From NCBI GenBank assembly GCA_902776455.1, contig CACYQI010000030.1, positions 1 to 64,000 of the forward strand: a stretch of DNA of 64,000 nucleotides. Direction: 5' to 3'. The stretch is from an uncultured Bacteroidales bacterium (GTDB taxonomy: Bacteria > Bacteroidota > Bacteroidia > Bacteroidales > Bacteroidaceae). This document shows positions 1 to 8,313 of the stretch, in pieces. Within the stretch, counting starts at the first letter, position 1, and each line of letters begins with the position of its first letter. Below the pieces are notes generated by a model, which saw only the letters and a list, made by a program, of their open reading frames with translations, did not search any database and was not told where the DNA came from. Both the position numbers and the translations under genes were made by a program.

Positions 1-126
1 GGGACTTTAGAGTAAGCCCCCATGAGCTGCTTTTCATCAGGAAAGCCGATGAATAGGAGCATCAATTGGGGTGCGCATGCTTTTCCCCGGACAGCAATAA
101 TTTCTTTTTATTGCTGTCCGGGGAAA
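1..126. repeat. Dispersed hairpin element, truncated by window edge
   Basis: Bases 1-100 resemble 53182-53280; shared words include AAAGCCGATG, AGGAGCAT and GGTGC. The element ends in a perfect inverted repeat with 19-nt arms (82-100 and 108-126) around a 7-nt loop. The arm contains GGACAGCAATAA and its complement, which recurs at the ends of the elements near 29.6, 53.0 and 57.9 kb. The arms look like two element ends joined head to head. Confidence 0.6.
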
Positions 127-157
127 TTTGACCTTCAGTAAAGCTGCTCAGCGGCTT

Positions 158-253
158 TTCCCCTCCCTTCGAGGGGAGGGGGTAGGGGTGGGGTCTATCG
201 CATACAGCATGCTTTCTACTTAGCAACCCCACCCCCAACCACTCCCCTTCGAG
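158..253. repeat. C-rich hairpin repeats
   Basis: Two facing copies of a C-rich unit (CCCCTCCCTTCGAGGGGAGG and its relatives) that recurs in at least ten intergenic places in the window. The TTCGA core makes each copy a short dyad. Confidence 0.6.
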
Positions 254-297
254 AGGAGGAGAGAGGGAGCGAAATCGACGGCTCTGGCAGGCGACAA

Positions 298-405
298 AAA
301 ATGCTCCGTGGAGTGTAGGCTTACGCTCCGTGGAGTATCGGGCTTTTCTCCACGGAGCATCGGCCTTTTCTCCGTGGAGTGTGAGCCGATACTCCACGGA
401 GCGTT
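298..405. repeat. 22-bp dyad array, locus 1
   Basis: About five diverged copies of the unit built on GCTCC-AC-GGAGC followed by ATCGGC, in both orientations. Confidence 0.75.
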
Positions 406-465
406 TTTGAACACCCCTTAGGAGGCCCTCGTCTTCAGCTCGTCGTCTCGTCAAATCACCCATGA

Positions 466-645
466 ATCAAGCACTCCGAATCCTCAGCAGATAAAGGGCT
501 GCACCGCTCTCTCGCTGCCGGGTCTCATCGCCTCGATTCCAGAATCGGCCGCGAGGTGACGGAGCCGCTCAGCTTGTTGCGCGACGAAGACTTTGCCATT
601 GTCAACTTCGGCGACGGGCAGAATGTCGCGAAAGTGGAGAAGTAA
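466..645 (+). pseudogene. Possible 3' remnant of an unknown gene
   Basis: The frame from a stop at 463 to the TAA at 643-645 has no plausible start but ends in a protein-like tail (FAIVNFGDGQNVAKVEK). I do not recognise the parent gene. A minus-strand frame over 484-753 is also open and begins with a lysine-rich stretch, so strand assignment is uncertain. It may be the leftover C-terminus of a gene disrupted by the repeats to its left. Confidence 0.25.
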
Positions 646-821
646 GGCCCCGAAAGTGCCGCTCGATTTCGCTTTCTTCGCCTGTCTTGTTTTCCGTTTT
701 TCCCTGTCTGTAGGGCTAAAAGCCTTGCAGTCAGGGCCGTTTTTTAAGCTCATGACAAGTCAAAACTCCCTCCCAACGTGCCTTTTTGAATGCAAGATTA
801 TGAATTTAGAATAATAATTCG

Positions 822-829
822 TACCTTTG
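822..829 (+). promoter_or_regulatory. argS promoter, -7 box
   Basis: TACCTTTG matches the Bacteroidetes TAnnTTTG box and lies 32 nt before the argS ATG. No clear -33 TTTG is visible at the usual spacing. Confidence 0.6.
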
Positions 830-861
830 CAGCGCGTTTATAATATAATAATGTAGCAGTC

Positions 862-2706
862 ATGAAGATTGAAAGCAAGATAACAGAGGCCGTTCAGGCT
901 ATCGTGGAGGAACTTTACGGACAGCAGGTGCCGGAGTCGATGGTGCAGTTGCAGCAGACGAGGCCGGAGTTCGAGGGACAGGTGACACTTGTCGTCTTCC
1001 CGTTTACGAAGATGAGTCACAAGGCTCCGGAGCAGACGGCTCAGGAGATAGGCGAGCGCCTTGTGGAGCGACTGCCCGAGGTGGTAAGCCGCTTCAATGC
1101 CGTGAAGGGCTTCCTCAACCTCAGCATCAGTTCGCAGCAGTGGTTCGCTGTGCTCGGCGAGATCTGCGGCAATCCCCGCTTCGGCTTCACGCCCGTCACG
1201 GAGGAAAGCCCGCTGGTGATGATAGAATACTCCAGCCCCAACACCAACAAGCCCTTGCACCTCGGCCACGTCCGCAACAACCTGCTGGGCTGGGCTTTGG
1301 CACAGGTGATGGAGGCCAACGGCAACCGCGTGGTCAAGACGAACATCGTGAACGACCGCGGCATACACATCTGCAAGTCGATGCTCGCTTGGCTCAAGTG
1401 GGGCAACGGCGAGACGCCCGAGAGTTCAGGCAAGAAGGGCGACCACCTCATCGGCGACTACTACGTGGCCTTCGACAAGCACTATCGCGAAGAGGTGCGT
1501 GAGCTTGTGGCCCAAGGCATGGACGAAGAGCAGGCCAAACAGGAGGCTCCGCTCATCAAGGAAGCCCACGAGATGCTCGTCAAGTGGGAGCAGAACGACC
1601 CCGAGGTGCGTGCTCTGTGGCGCAAGATGAACGAGTGGGTCTATGCCGGCTTCGACGAGACGTACAAGGCGCTCGGAGTGTCGTTCGACAAGATATACTA
1701 CGAGAGCCAGACCTACCTGGAGGGCAAGGAGAAAGTGGAGGAAGGCTTGGCCAAAGGCTTCTTCTATCGGAGGCCCGACGGCAGCGTCTGGGCCGACCTC
1801 ACGAGCGAAGGTCTCGACGAGAAACTGTTGCTCCGAAGCGACGGCACCAGCGTCTATATGACGCAGGACATCGGTACGGCCAAGCTCCGCTTTCAGGACT
1901 TTCCCATCGACAAAATGATATACGTCGTTGGAAACGAGCAGAACTACCACTTCCAAGTGCTCAGCATCCTCTTGGACAAGCTGGGCTTCAAGTGGGGCAA
2001 GGACCTTGTGCACTTCTCCTACGGCATGGTGGAGCTGCCCAACGGCAAGATGAAGAGCCGCGAGGGCACCGTAGTGGATGCCGACGAACTCATCGCCGAG
2101 ATGATACAGGACGCGAAGGAACTCTCGGCAGACAAGGTCAACAAGCTCGAAGGCATCACCGACGACGAGGCTCAGGAAATAGCGCGCATCGTCGGCATGG
2201 GTGCCTTGAAGTACTTCATCCTCAAGGTCGATGCCCGCAAGAACATGCTCTTCAACCCCGAAGAGAGCATCGACTTCAACGGCAACACAGGCCCCTTCAT
2301 CCAGTACACCTATGCCCGCATCCGCTCCATCCTGCGCAAAGTGGAGGAGCAAGGAGCAAGGGGCAAGGAGCAGGAGGATAGTTCGGAAACAAAGCCTCTC
2401 TCTTGCCCCTTGCCCCTTGCCCCTTGCCCCTTGGCTCTGGCCGACAGAGAAATCAGCCTCATTCAGAAGCTGCAGGGCTTCGAAGCAACGGTGAAGCAGG
2501 CCGGACAGGACTACAACCCGTCGTGCATCGCCAACTATTGCTACGACCTCGCCTGCGAGTACAACCGCTTCTACCACGACTTCAGCGTGCTCCGCGAAGA
2601 GGACGAGCAGAAGCGCACCTTCCGCATCGCGCTCTCGGCTGCTGTTGGTCAGGTCATCAAGAACGGCATGGGCCTCCTGGGCATCGAGGTGCCGGAGAGG
2701 ATGTAA
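862..2706 (+). CDS. argS: Arginyl-tRNA synthetase with an in-frame repeat insertion
   Basis: Charges tRNA(Arg) with arginine in the cytoplasm. The 614-residue product shows the class I layout: an N-terminal tRNA D-loop-binding domain, the HIGH-type motif in PLHLGHVRNN at about residue 135, the ARKNMLFNPEESIDFNGN stretch and GPFIQYTYARIRSILRK before the anticodon-binding DALR domain. The odd feature is residues about 495-525. Here DNA at 2346-2433 is a palindromic low-complexity repeat translated as EQGARGKEQEDSSETKPL and a proline/leucine run. It falls in the linker between the catalytic and anticodon-binding domains, where an insertion is likely tolerated, and both flanks stay in frame. The ATG at 862 follows the -7 box and gives a normal N-terminus. 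Confidence 0.96.
   Translation: MKIESKITEAVQAIVEELYGQQVPESMVQLQQTRPEFEGQVTLVVFPFTKMSHKAPEQTAQEIGERLVERLPEVVSRFNAVKGFLNLSISSQQWFAVLGEICGNPRFGFTPVTEESPLVMIEYSSPNTNKPLHLGHVRNNLLGWALAQVMEANGNRVVKTNIVNDRGIHICKSMLAWLKWGNGETPESSGKKGDHLIGDYYVAFDKHYREEVRELVAQGMDEEQAKQEAPLIKEAHEMLVKWEQNDPEVRALWRKMNEWVYAGFDETYKALGVSFDKIYYESQTYLEGKEKVEEGLAKGFFYRRPDGSVWADLTSEGLDEKLLLRSDGTSVYMTQDIGTAKLRFQDFPIDKMIYVVGNEQNYHFQVLSILLDKLGFKWGKDLVHFSYGMVELPNGKMKSREGTVVDADELIAEMIQDAKELSADKVNKLEGITDDEAQEIARIVGMGALKYFILKVDARKNMLFNPEESIDFNGNTGPFIQYTYARIRSILRKVEEQGARGKEQEDSSETKPLSCPLPLAPCPLALADREISLIQKLQGFEATVKQAGQDYNPSCIANYCYDLACEYNRFYHDFSVLREEDEQKRTFRIALSAAVGQVIKNGMGLLGIEVPERM
2346..2433. repeat. Palindromic repeat inside the argS coding region
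   Basis: Left arm repeats GCAAGGAGCAAGGGGC, followed by AGGAGCAGGAGGAT. Right arm repeats TTGCCCC four times. The reverse complement of the insert at 19187-19282 has the same order: GCAAGGAGCAGGAGGAT, a loop, then CTCTTGCCCCTTGCCCC. It is read in frame through argS. Confidence 0.8.
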
Positions 2707-2745
2707 ACAGCCCCCCTCCCCAACCCTCCCCAAAGGGAGAGAGTT
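2707..2745. repeat. C-rich repeat after argS
   Basis: One copy of the C-rich intergenic repeat directly after the argS stop codon. Confidence 0.5.
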
Positions 2746-2756
2746 CCTCGCTGTGT

Positions 2757-2788
2757 AATTATGAATTATGAACTATGAATTATGAATT
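2757..2788. repeat. AATTATG tandem repeat containing a start codon
   Basis: Four near copies of a 7-nt unit AATTATG. The RNase H ATG at 2775 is part of the array. The same unit recurs at 33337-33372. Confidence 0.7.
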
Positions 2789-3203
2789 GCTAAAGGGCAA
2801 GGTTGACTTCAACGCCATTGCTGTCGATGCCGGATGCAGCGGCAATCCGGGCGCGATGGAGTATCAGGGCGTCTATCTCGGCAATGAGGAGAGGCTCTTC
2901 CACTTCGGTCCGGTGCAGGGCACGAACAACATCGGCGAGTTCCTTGCCATAGTCCATGCCCTCGCCCTCATCAAGAAGAACGGCTGGGAGATGAAGGTCT
3001 ATAGCGACAGCGTCAGCGGTATGGCTTGGGTGCGCAACAAGCGGGCGAAGACCACGCTGAAGCGCGATGCCCAGACCGCCCAGGTGCTCGACCTCGTGGT
3101 GCGTGCAGAGAACTGGCTTTGGCAGAACCCCAAGCACGCCGAAGTGCTGAAGTGGAACACCGAAGAGTGGGGAGAGATCCCCGCCGACTTCGGAAGAAAG
3201 TAG
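2775..3203 (+). CDS. Ribonuclease H, lacking the usual N-terminal domain
   Basis: Cleaves the RNA strand of RNA/DNA hybrids. The 142 residues form one RNase H domain with acidic residues D18 (VDAGCSGNPG), E55 (NNIGEFLA) and D78 (YSDS), and a C-terminal IPADFGRK that supplies a likely fourth acid, D138. Bacteroidales homologues as I know them carry an extra N-terminal viroplasmin-like hybrid-binding domain, which is absent here. The ATG used lies inside a tandem AATTATG repeat (2757-2788), so the repeat may have replaced the original 5' part. The catalytic core appears intact. An upstream non-ATG start would add only repeat-encoded residues. Confidence 0.85.
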   Translation: MNYELLKGKVDFNAIAVDAGCSGNPGAMEYQGVYLGNEERLFHFGPVQGTNNIGEFLAIVHALALIKKNGWEMKVYSDSVSGMAWVRNKRAKTTLKRDAQTAQVLDLVVRAENWLWQNPKHAEVLKWNTEEWGEIPADFGRK

Positions 3204-3270
3204 AAGACCCCCTAACCCCTTTTAGGGGGGAAAAGCCTTACCCTCGACCCCTCTTCGGGCAGAGGGGGAA
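3204..3270. repeat. C-rich hairpin repeat
   Basis: CCCCTAACCCCTTTTAGGGG followed by a second GACCCCTCTTC dyad, between the RNase H and phosphatase-family genes. Confidence 0.5.
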
Positions 3271-3309
3271 GAAATGGTCAATGGAAAATGATAAAATGGT
3301 AAATGTAAG

Positions 3310-5160
3310 ATGAAGCGAAGCATACATTATCTTGAGTATATTTACTGCCATCTGCTCGTCTGTTTCCTGATAGGCAGAGTGGCATTCATCCTGAACAACC
3401 GCGTGTTGGGGAGCGTGTCGTTGGCCGACGCGGCTGGTGCTTGCTGGCGGGGCTTTGTGAACCACGACCTCATGGTTGCGGCCTTCCTGCTCGTCGTGCC
3501 TTGGCTGATGGGGCTGGTGGCCGTGCGCCGTCCGTCGCTGAGGCTCAGGGCGTGGCTCATCCCTTACTACATCGTCATGGGTTTCTTTATGGCACTCGTC
3601 ACCGCAGCCGATGCTGTGCTCTACGAGTTCTGGCAGTTCAAGCTGGGCGTCATGGTGCTGAACTACGCTTCGTCGCCCGAGGGAACGACCAACAGCGTCA
3701 GCTTTGCCTACATCCTCATCCGCGTGGTGCTGGTCCTGGCGTTCACCCTTTGGATTTCCATTCCCAGCATTCTGTTCACTCCCAAACGGCTTACGGGCAA
3801 CACTTCCGAAAGGCTCTGGCTGCGCAACATCAGCATCATCTGGTGCTTCCTGCTCGTTTCGGGCGTCTGCTTCATGCGTCAGGGCGATGCCTACGGCGAC
3901 CCGAAGACATCGACTCCGATGGTCAATCACGCCGCCGTCAACCCCGTCTATGCCTTCTTCAGAAGTCTGCGACTGGACCGGAAGTACTTCAACCGAGCCA
4001 ATCTCCTGACAGAGAAGGAGCGTGCCAGCCTCTTCGAGGGACTCTACCCCGAGCCTGCCGACGACATACAGGACACGCTGCTCGTCTCGCAACGGCCCGA
4101 CATCCTGATTGTCTTCATTGAGGGCTTCGGCGCCCGCTTCATCAAGGAGCTGGGCGGACTGCCCGACGTGGCGCCCGGATGGAGCCGCTTCATCCCCGAA
4201 GGCATCTTCTGGGAGAACTACTACAGCAACTCGTTCCGGACCGACCGCGGCACCGTGTGCGCCTTCAGCGGCTGGCTCAGCTTCACCGATGTCGGCTTGA
4301 TGAAGAAGACCGAGCTGTACCCCTACCTTCCCTCCCTTGCACGTTCGCTGGGCAAGGCGGGCTACGAGACGGGCTACATCTACGGCGGTTCGATGTCGAA
4401 CATGGGCAAGGGTGTCTATCTGGAGAACATGGACTTCCAGCATCTCTACAGCGAGAAGGACTTTCCCGCCGAGCAGAAGGGGAGCGGCTGGGGCGTGCCC
4501 GACAGCATCGTCCTGCAGAGAGCCTGCCAAATCGTAGGCCAATGGAAGGGCGGACACCACTTCCTCACGGCACAGACGCTCTCCAGCCACGAGCCGTGGG
4601 ACGTGCCCTACCACCGCTTCGAGGACGACAAGATACTCAACTCCTTTGCCTATACCGACTACAGCCTCGCGTGCATGATGGACAGCCTCAAGCAGCTCCC
4701 GCAGTGGGACAACCTGCTGGTCATCATGATTCCCGACCACGGATTCCTCTACAAGCAGACCTACAACCAGATATTCTTCCGTGCTCCGATGCTCTGGACG
4801 GGTGGCGCGATACGCGGACCCCGCAAGATGGACGTGCTGATGAACCAGAGCGACCTGCCCGCCACACTGCTCTCGCAGCTCGGCATCCCGCACGACGAAT
4901 ACCCCTGGAGCCGCAACGTGCTGAGCCAGACCTACACCTATCCCTTCGTCTATAGCAACTGGCCCGCCGGACTCCTCTTTGCGGACAGCACCGGCATAAG
5001 CATCTACGACGTGGCCGGCGACGTAGTGCTCGAGGAGAACCCCGCTGACGACGGGCTTCGCGTCAAGCGTGCGCAAGCCATCCTCCAGACCAGCTACGAC
5101 CAGCTCGGCAAGATGCGCAAGGCTGCAAAGGAAGCGCTAAAAAACGATGCCCCAAAGTAG
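3310..5160 (+). CDS. LtaS-like membrane sulfatase/phosphoglycerol transferase family protein
   Basis: A 616-residue protein of the alkaline-phosphatase superfamily. About five membrane segments occupy residues 10-190 (for example LMVAAFLLVVPWLMGLVAV and YIVMGFFMALVTAA), followed by a periplasmic catalytic domain. Metal and catalytic residues visible are E271 in IVFIEGFG, a likely nucleophile T311 in SFRTDRGT, and D476-H477 in IMIPDHGF. Relatives move phosphoglycerol or phosphoethanolamine onto surface glycans or lipids. Next to an ABC flippase and glycosyltransferases, a role in modifying a surface glycan or lipid is the best inference. The substrate is not known. Confidence 0.85.
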   Translation: MKRSIHYLEYIYCHLLVCFLIGRVAFILNNRVLGSVSLADAAGACWRGFVNHDLMVAAFLLVVPWLMGLVAVRRPSLRLRAWLIPYYIVMGFFMALVTAADAVLYEFWQFKLGVMVLNYASSPEGTTNSVSFAYILIRVVLVLAFTLWISIPSILFTPKRLTGNTSERLWLRNISIIWCFLLVSGVCFMRQGDAYGDPKTSTPMVNHAAVNPVYAFFRSLRLDRKYFNRANLLTEKERASLFEGLYPEPADDIQDTLLVSQRPDILIVFIEGFGARFIKELGGLPDVAPGWSRFIPEGIFWENYYSNSFRTDRGTVCAFSGWLSFTDVGLMKKTELYPYLPSLARSLGKAGYETGYIYGGSMSNMGKGVYLENMDFQHLYSEKDFPAEQKGSGWGVPDSIVLQRACQIVGQWKGGHHFLTAQTLSSHEPWDVPYHRFEDDKILNSFAYTDYSLACMMDSLKQLPQWDNLLVIMIPDHGFLYKQTYNQIFFRAPMLWTGGAIRGPRKMDVLMNQSDLPATLLSQLGIPHDEYPWSRNVLSQTYTYPFVYSNWPAGLLFADSTGISIYDVAGDVVLEENPADDGLRVKRAQAILQTSYDQLGKMRKAAKEALKNDAPK

Positions 5161-5172
5161 GCCGTCTCACAC

Positions 5173-5251
5173 AACGTGGAGCATCGGCCGATGCAACGTG
5201 GAGCGTGAGCCGATGCAACGTGGAGCATAAGCCGATGCTCCGTGGAGCGTA
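5173..5251. repeat. 22-bp dyad array, locus 2
   Basis: Four units in the reverse orientation (AACGTGGAGCATCGGCCGAT and variants), starting with the common end word ACACAACGTGGAG. Confidence 0.8.
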
Positions 5252-5310
5252 GAACCACCCCCCTTGCCGTCACATCAAAGCCTAAGCTAATAAGCATACA
5301 GAAACCACAG

Positions 5311-7146
5311 ATGATCAAGCAGTTCCTCGATATCGTAAGGCGATATTTCCGCCCCTACAAGATGTACATCGTCTGGTCCATCGTGCTCAACTTCGTAGCG
5401 CAGTGGCTCAACGTCTTCTCCTTCGTGGTGCTCATCCCCATCCTGAACATCCTCTTCAAGATAGACCAGAACGTCTATACCTACCGCGAATGGACCTGGA
5501 AGACCCTGAACCGAGACCTCATCGTCAACAACGCCTACGCCTGGGTGCAAGAGCTGATAGCCACCAACGGCGCCTTCCTCACCCTCTGCCTCATGGGCGC
5601 CATCCTGGTCTTCATGACCTGCCTGAAATGCATCGGCTACTGGGGAGCCGCCAACATCATGATGCCGCTGAGCACCGGCGTAGTGCGAGACATCCGCATG
5701 GACATGTACAACAAAATCATGCGGCTGCCGCTCAGCTTCTTCTCCGCCGAAAGGAAAGGCGATATCATCGTCCGCATGAGCACCGACATACAAATCGTGG
5801 AGAACTCCGTCACCTCCGCCATCTCCACCCTCATCCAGCAGCCCATCGCCATCATCATCTGCTTCGTCACCCTCTTCACCGTCAGCTGGCAGCTCACCGT
5901 CTTCGTCCTCGTCGTCACACCACCGGCCGCATGGCTCATGGGCACCGTCACCAAGCGCCTCAAGAACCAGTCGGCCAGCGTACAGGCCGGCCTTTCCGAA
6001 ATCATGGCCCAGATAGAGGAGACCCTCAGCGGCCTGCGTATCGTCAAGGCATTCATAGCCGAAGAGAAGATGGCCCGCCGCTTCAACTTCATCAACAACG
6101 AGTTCCGCAAAGGCATGATAGGCATGATGATGCGCATCAACGCCGCGCACCCCGTGTCCGAATCGATGGGAACACTCATCATCGTCGTAGTGCTCCTCTT
6201 CGGCGGCTGGCTGATACTCGAAGGCGAAGGCTTCATCGATGCCTCCACCTTCATCTTCTACATGGTCATCCTCTACAGCGTCATCAACCCCATCAAGGAC
6301 TTGACGCGGCAGGCATACATGATACCCATGGGCCTCACCTCCATGGAGCGCATCGACTACATCCTCAAAGCCGAGAACCCCATCAAAGAGCCTGCCGACC
6401 CGCAACCCCTCGAGAGCTTCGAGCAAGAGGTGGAGCTTCGCGACGTCAGCTTCCACTACATCGACGGACGCGACGTGCTCCGCCACATCAACCTCACCGT
6501 GCCAAAGGGAAAGACCGTAGCCCTCGTCGGCCAGTCGGGTAGCGGAAAGTCCACACTCGTCGACCTCATCCCCCGCTACCACGACGTCAGCTCGGGCAGC
6601 ATCACCATCGATGGCAAAGACCTCCGCAACGTCCGCATCCACGACCTCCGCGCCCTCATCGGCAACGTCAACCAGGAAGCCATCCTCTTCAACGACACCT
6701 TCTACAACAATATCACTTTCGGAGTGGAGAACGCCACCATGGAGCAAGTCATCGAAGCCGCCAAGATAGCCAACGCACACGACTTCATCATGGAAACGGA
6801 AAACGGGTATAACACCGTCATCGGCGACCGCGGCAGCCGTCTCTCAGGCGGCCAAAGGCAGCGCGTCAGCATAGCTCGCGCCATCCTCAAGAACCCGCCC
6901 ATCCTCATCCTCGACGAAGCCACCTCAGCCCTCGACACAGAGAGCGAACACCTCGTGCAGGAGGCACTCGACCGCCTCATGAAGAGCCGCACCACCATCG
7001 CCATTGCCCATCGCCTCTCAACCATCAAGCACGCCGACATCATACACGTCCTCTACGAAGGCGAAATCGTGGAAAGCGGCCAGCACGACGACCTCATCGC
7101 CCTGGGCGGCTACTACAAACGCCTCTACGACATGCAGCAGTTGTAA
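5311..7146 (+). CDS. MsbA-like ABC transporter, fused membrane and ATPase domains
   Basis: A 611-residue half-transporter that would work as a homodimer in the inner membrane. Six membrane helices fill residues 20-330. The ATPase domain has Walker A GQSGSGKS (407-414), signature LSGGQ (511-515), Walker B ILILDEA (D535, E536) and a switch histidine in AIAHRLST. The family exports lipid A-type or glycolipid substrates. Placed 4 bp before a glycosyltransferase chain, it probably flips a lipid-linked glycan or lipid A precursor. The ATG at 5311 is preferred over a GTG at 5242 that would translate part of the 22-bp repeat. Confidence 0.92.
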   Translation: MIKQFLDIVRRYFRPYKMYIVWSIVLNFVAQWLNVFSFVVLIPILNILFKIDQNVYTYREWTWKTLNRDLIVNNAYAWVQELIATNGAFLTLCLMGAILVFMTCLKCIGYWGAANIMMPLSTGVVRDIRMDMYNKIMRLPLSFFSAERKGDIIVRMSTDIQIVENSVTSAISTLIQQPIAIIICFVTLFTVSWQLTVFVLVVTPPAAWLMGTVTKRLKNQSASVQAGLSEIMAQIEETLSGLRIVKAFIAEEKMARRFNFINNEFRKGMIGMMMRINAAHPVSESMGTLIIVVVLLFGGWLILEGEGFIDASTFIFYMVILYSVINPIKDLTRQAYMIPMGLTSMERIDYILKAENPIKEPADPQPLESFEQEVELRDVSFHYIDGRDVLRHINLTVPKGKTVALVGQSGSGKSTLVDLIPRYHDVSSGSITIDGKDLRNVRIHDLRALIGNVNQEAILFNDTFYNNITFGVENATMEQVIEAAKIANAHDFIMETENGYNTVIGDRGSRLSGGQRQRVSIARAILKNPPILILDEATSALDTESEHLVQEALDRLMKSRTTIAIAHRLSTIKHADIIHVLYEGEIVESGQHDDLIALGGYYKRLYDMQQL

Positions 7147-7150
7147 GACT

Positions 7151-8287
7151 ATGAAGATACTCTTAGGCACTCATTACCTTGCCAAGACCGGCGGCACCGA
7201 GAGCTATACCTTCGCCCTCGCAATGGAACTGAAGCGGCTGGGTCACGATGTGGAGCACTTCGCCATCATTCGAGGAGCAGTCTCCACGTTGCTGGAAGAG
7301 AAGGGAGTGCCCTTCATGTCGTCCGACCATTACGACCTCATCTTGGCCAATCACACTACGGTTGTCGAGCAGCTGTGGCCTTTAGGCTACACCATCCAGA
7401 CGTGTCACGGCCACATCGCTGAACTGGAGCAGCCGTCGCCCTATTCCGATGCCTACGTCGCTGTGTCGGAAGAAGTCAGAAAACACCTGCTGAGCAAAGG
7501 CTTCCAGGCAGTAGCCGTCATCGCCAACGGCATCGACTGCAACCGCTTCTTCCCTAAGAAACCCGCCTCGCCGACACTGAAAACCGTCCTGTCCCTTTGC
7601 CAAAGCGACATAGCCAACGATTTCATCCGCCGCTGCTGCCAGCAGGAAGGCATCCGTTTTCTTCAGAGTAACAAGTTCACAGACAACGTATGGTCGATAG
7701 AAGACCTAATCAACGAGAGCGACCTCGTCGTGGGCTTGGGACGGTCGGCCTACGACGCAATGGCTTGCGGACGCTGTGTGCTGGTCTATGACTACAGGCA
7801 ATACATGGGCGAGTTCCTTGGCGACGGGATGCTCACACCTGAAAGCATCGAAGGCAGTATGCTGTGTAACTGCTCGGGTAGGGCCAGCCGCTTGAAGTAT
7901 GACGAGCAAGCTTTCATACAAGAAATGCATAAGTACAGCCCCGAACTGGCAGCATGGGGGCGTAAGTACGCCCTTGAGCATCTCAATATAGAGAAGGCTG
8001 TCGAGGCCTATCTGGGCATCTATCTGGGCATCGATTTCAAGCGGAAACTCATCGCACAGAAGGCAAAAATGCTCGAAACGCAAGAAGCGAATGCCCGCGA
8101 ACTGGGAGCCGTTCTCGACAACAGCAAGAGGCTACAGGCACAAATTGCAGAACAACAACAGCAGACGACGAGCCTCCAGACGTACTACGAGGCAAAGAGC
8201 CGGAAGCATCTCCGCGCCATTCGGGCCTTGATTTGGCTATGCATCGCCCTTGCAGTCACTCTGCTTGCGCTTGTCTTTATAAGGTAA
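7151..8287 (+). CDS. GT4-type glycosyltransferase with membrane tail
   Basis: A 378-residue protein. The N-terminus (MKILLGTHYLAKTGGTESY) is a GT-B fold acceptor domain, and VVGLGRSAYDAMACGRCVLVYD near residue 195 is the donor-site region of GT4 enzymes. Residues about 300-345 are a glutamine-rich coiled coil, and the protein ends in a single membrane helix (LIWLCIALAVTLLALVFIR). The tail RKHLRAIRALI resembles that of the next gene, although the catalytic folds differ. It starts 4 bp after the ABC transporter, so the two are probably cotranscribed. Sugar and acceptor are unknown. Confidence 0.85.
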   Translation: MKILLGTHYLAKTGGTESYTFALAMELKRLGHDVEHFAIIRGAVSTLLEEKGVPFMSSDHYDLILANHTTVVEQLWPLGYTIQTCHGHIAELEQPSPYSDAYVAVSEEVRKHLLSKGFQAVAVIANGIDCNRFFPKKPASPTLKTVLSLCQSDIANDFIRRCCQQEGIRFLQSNKFTDNVWSIEDLINESDLVVGLGRSAYDAMACGRCVLVYDYRQYMGEFLGDGMLTPESIEGSMLCNCSGRASRLKYDEQAFIQEMHKYSPELAAWGRKYALEHLNIEKAVEAYLGIYLGIDFKRKLIAQKAKMLETQEANARELGAVLDNSKRLQAQIAEQQQQTTSLQTYYEAKSRKHLRAIRALIWLCIALAVTLLALVFIR

Positions 8288-8313
8288 AAGGAAGTAACAG
8301 TTAATAAAAAGAA

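Larger units (their letters stand above)
1..861. other. Gene-poor stretch made of repeats before argS
   Basis: No convincing complete gene is present. From left to right it holds the end of a dispersed hairpin element, a C-rich hairpin repeat, an array of the 22-bp dyad unit, a possible gene fragment, and the argS promoter. Open frames across the repeats have no recognisable domains and are treated as chance. Confidence 0.6.

Noticed and set aside
3238..5076. Long minus-strand frame opposite the LtaS-like gene
   Set aside because: G+C-rich codon positions open the antisense frame. The translation is histidine- and glutamate-rich with no domain, while the plus strand has clear catalytic motifs.
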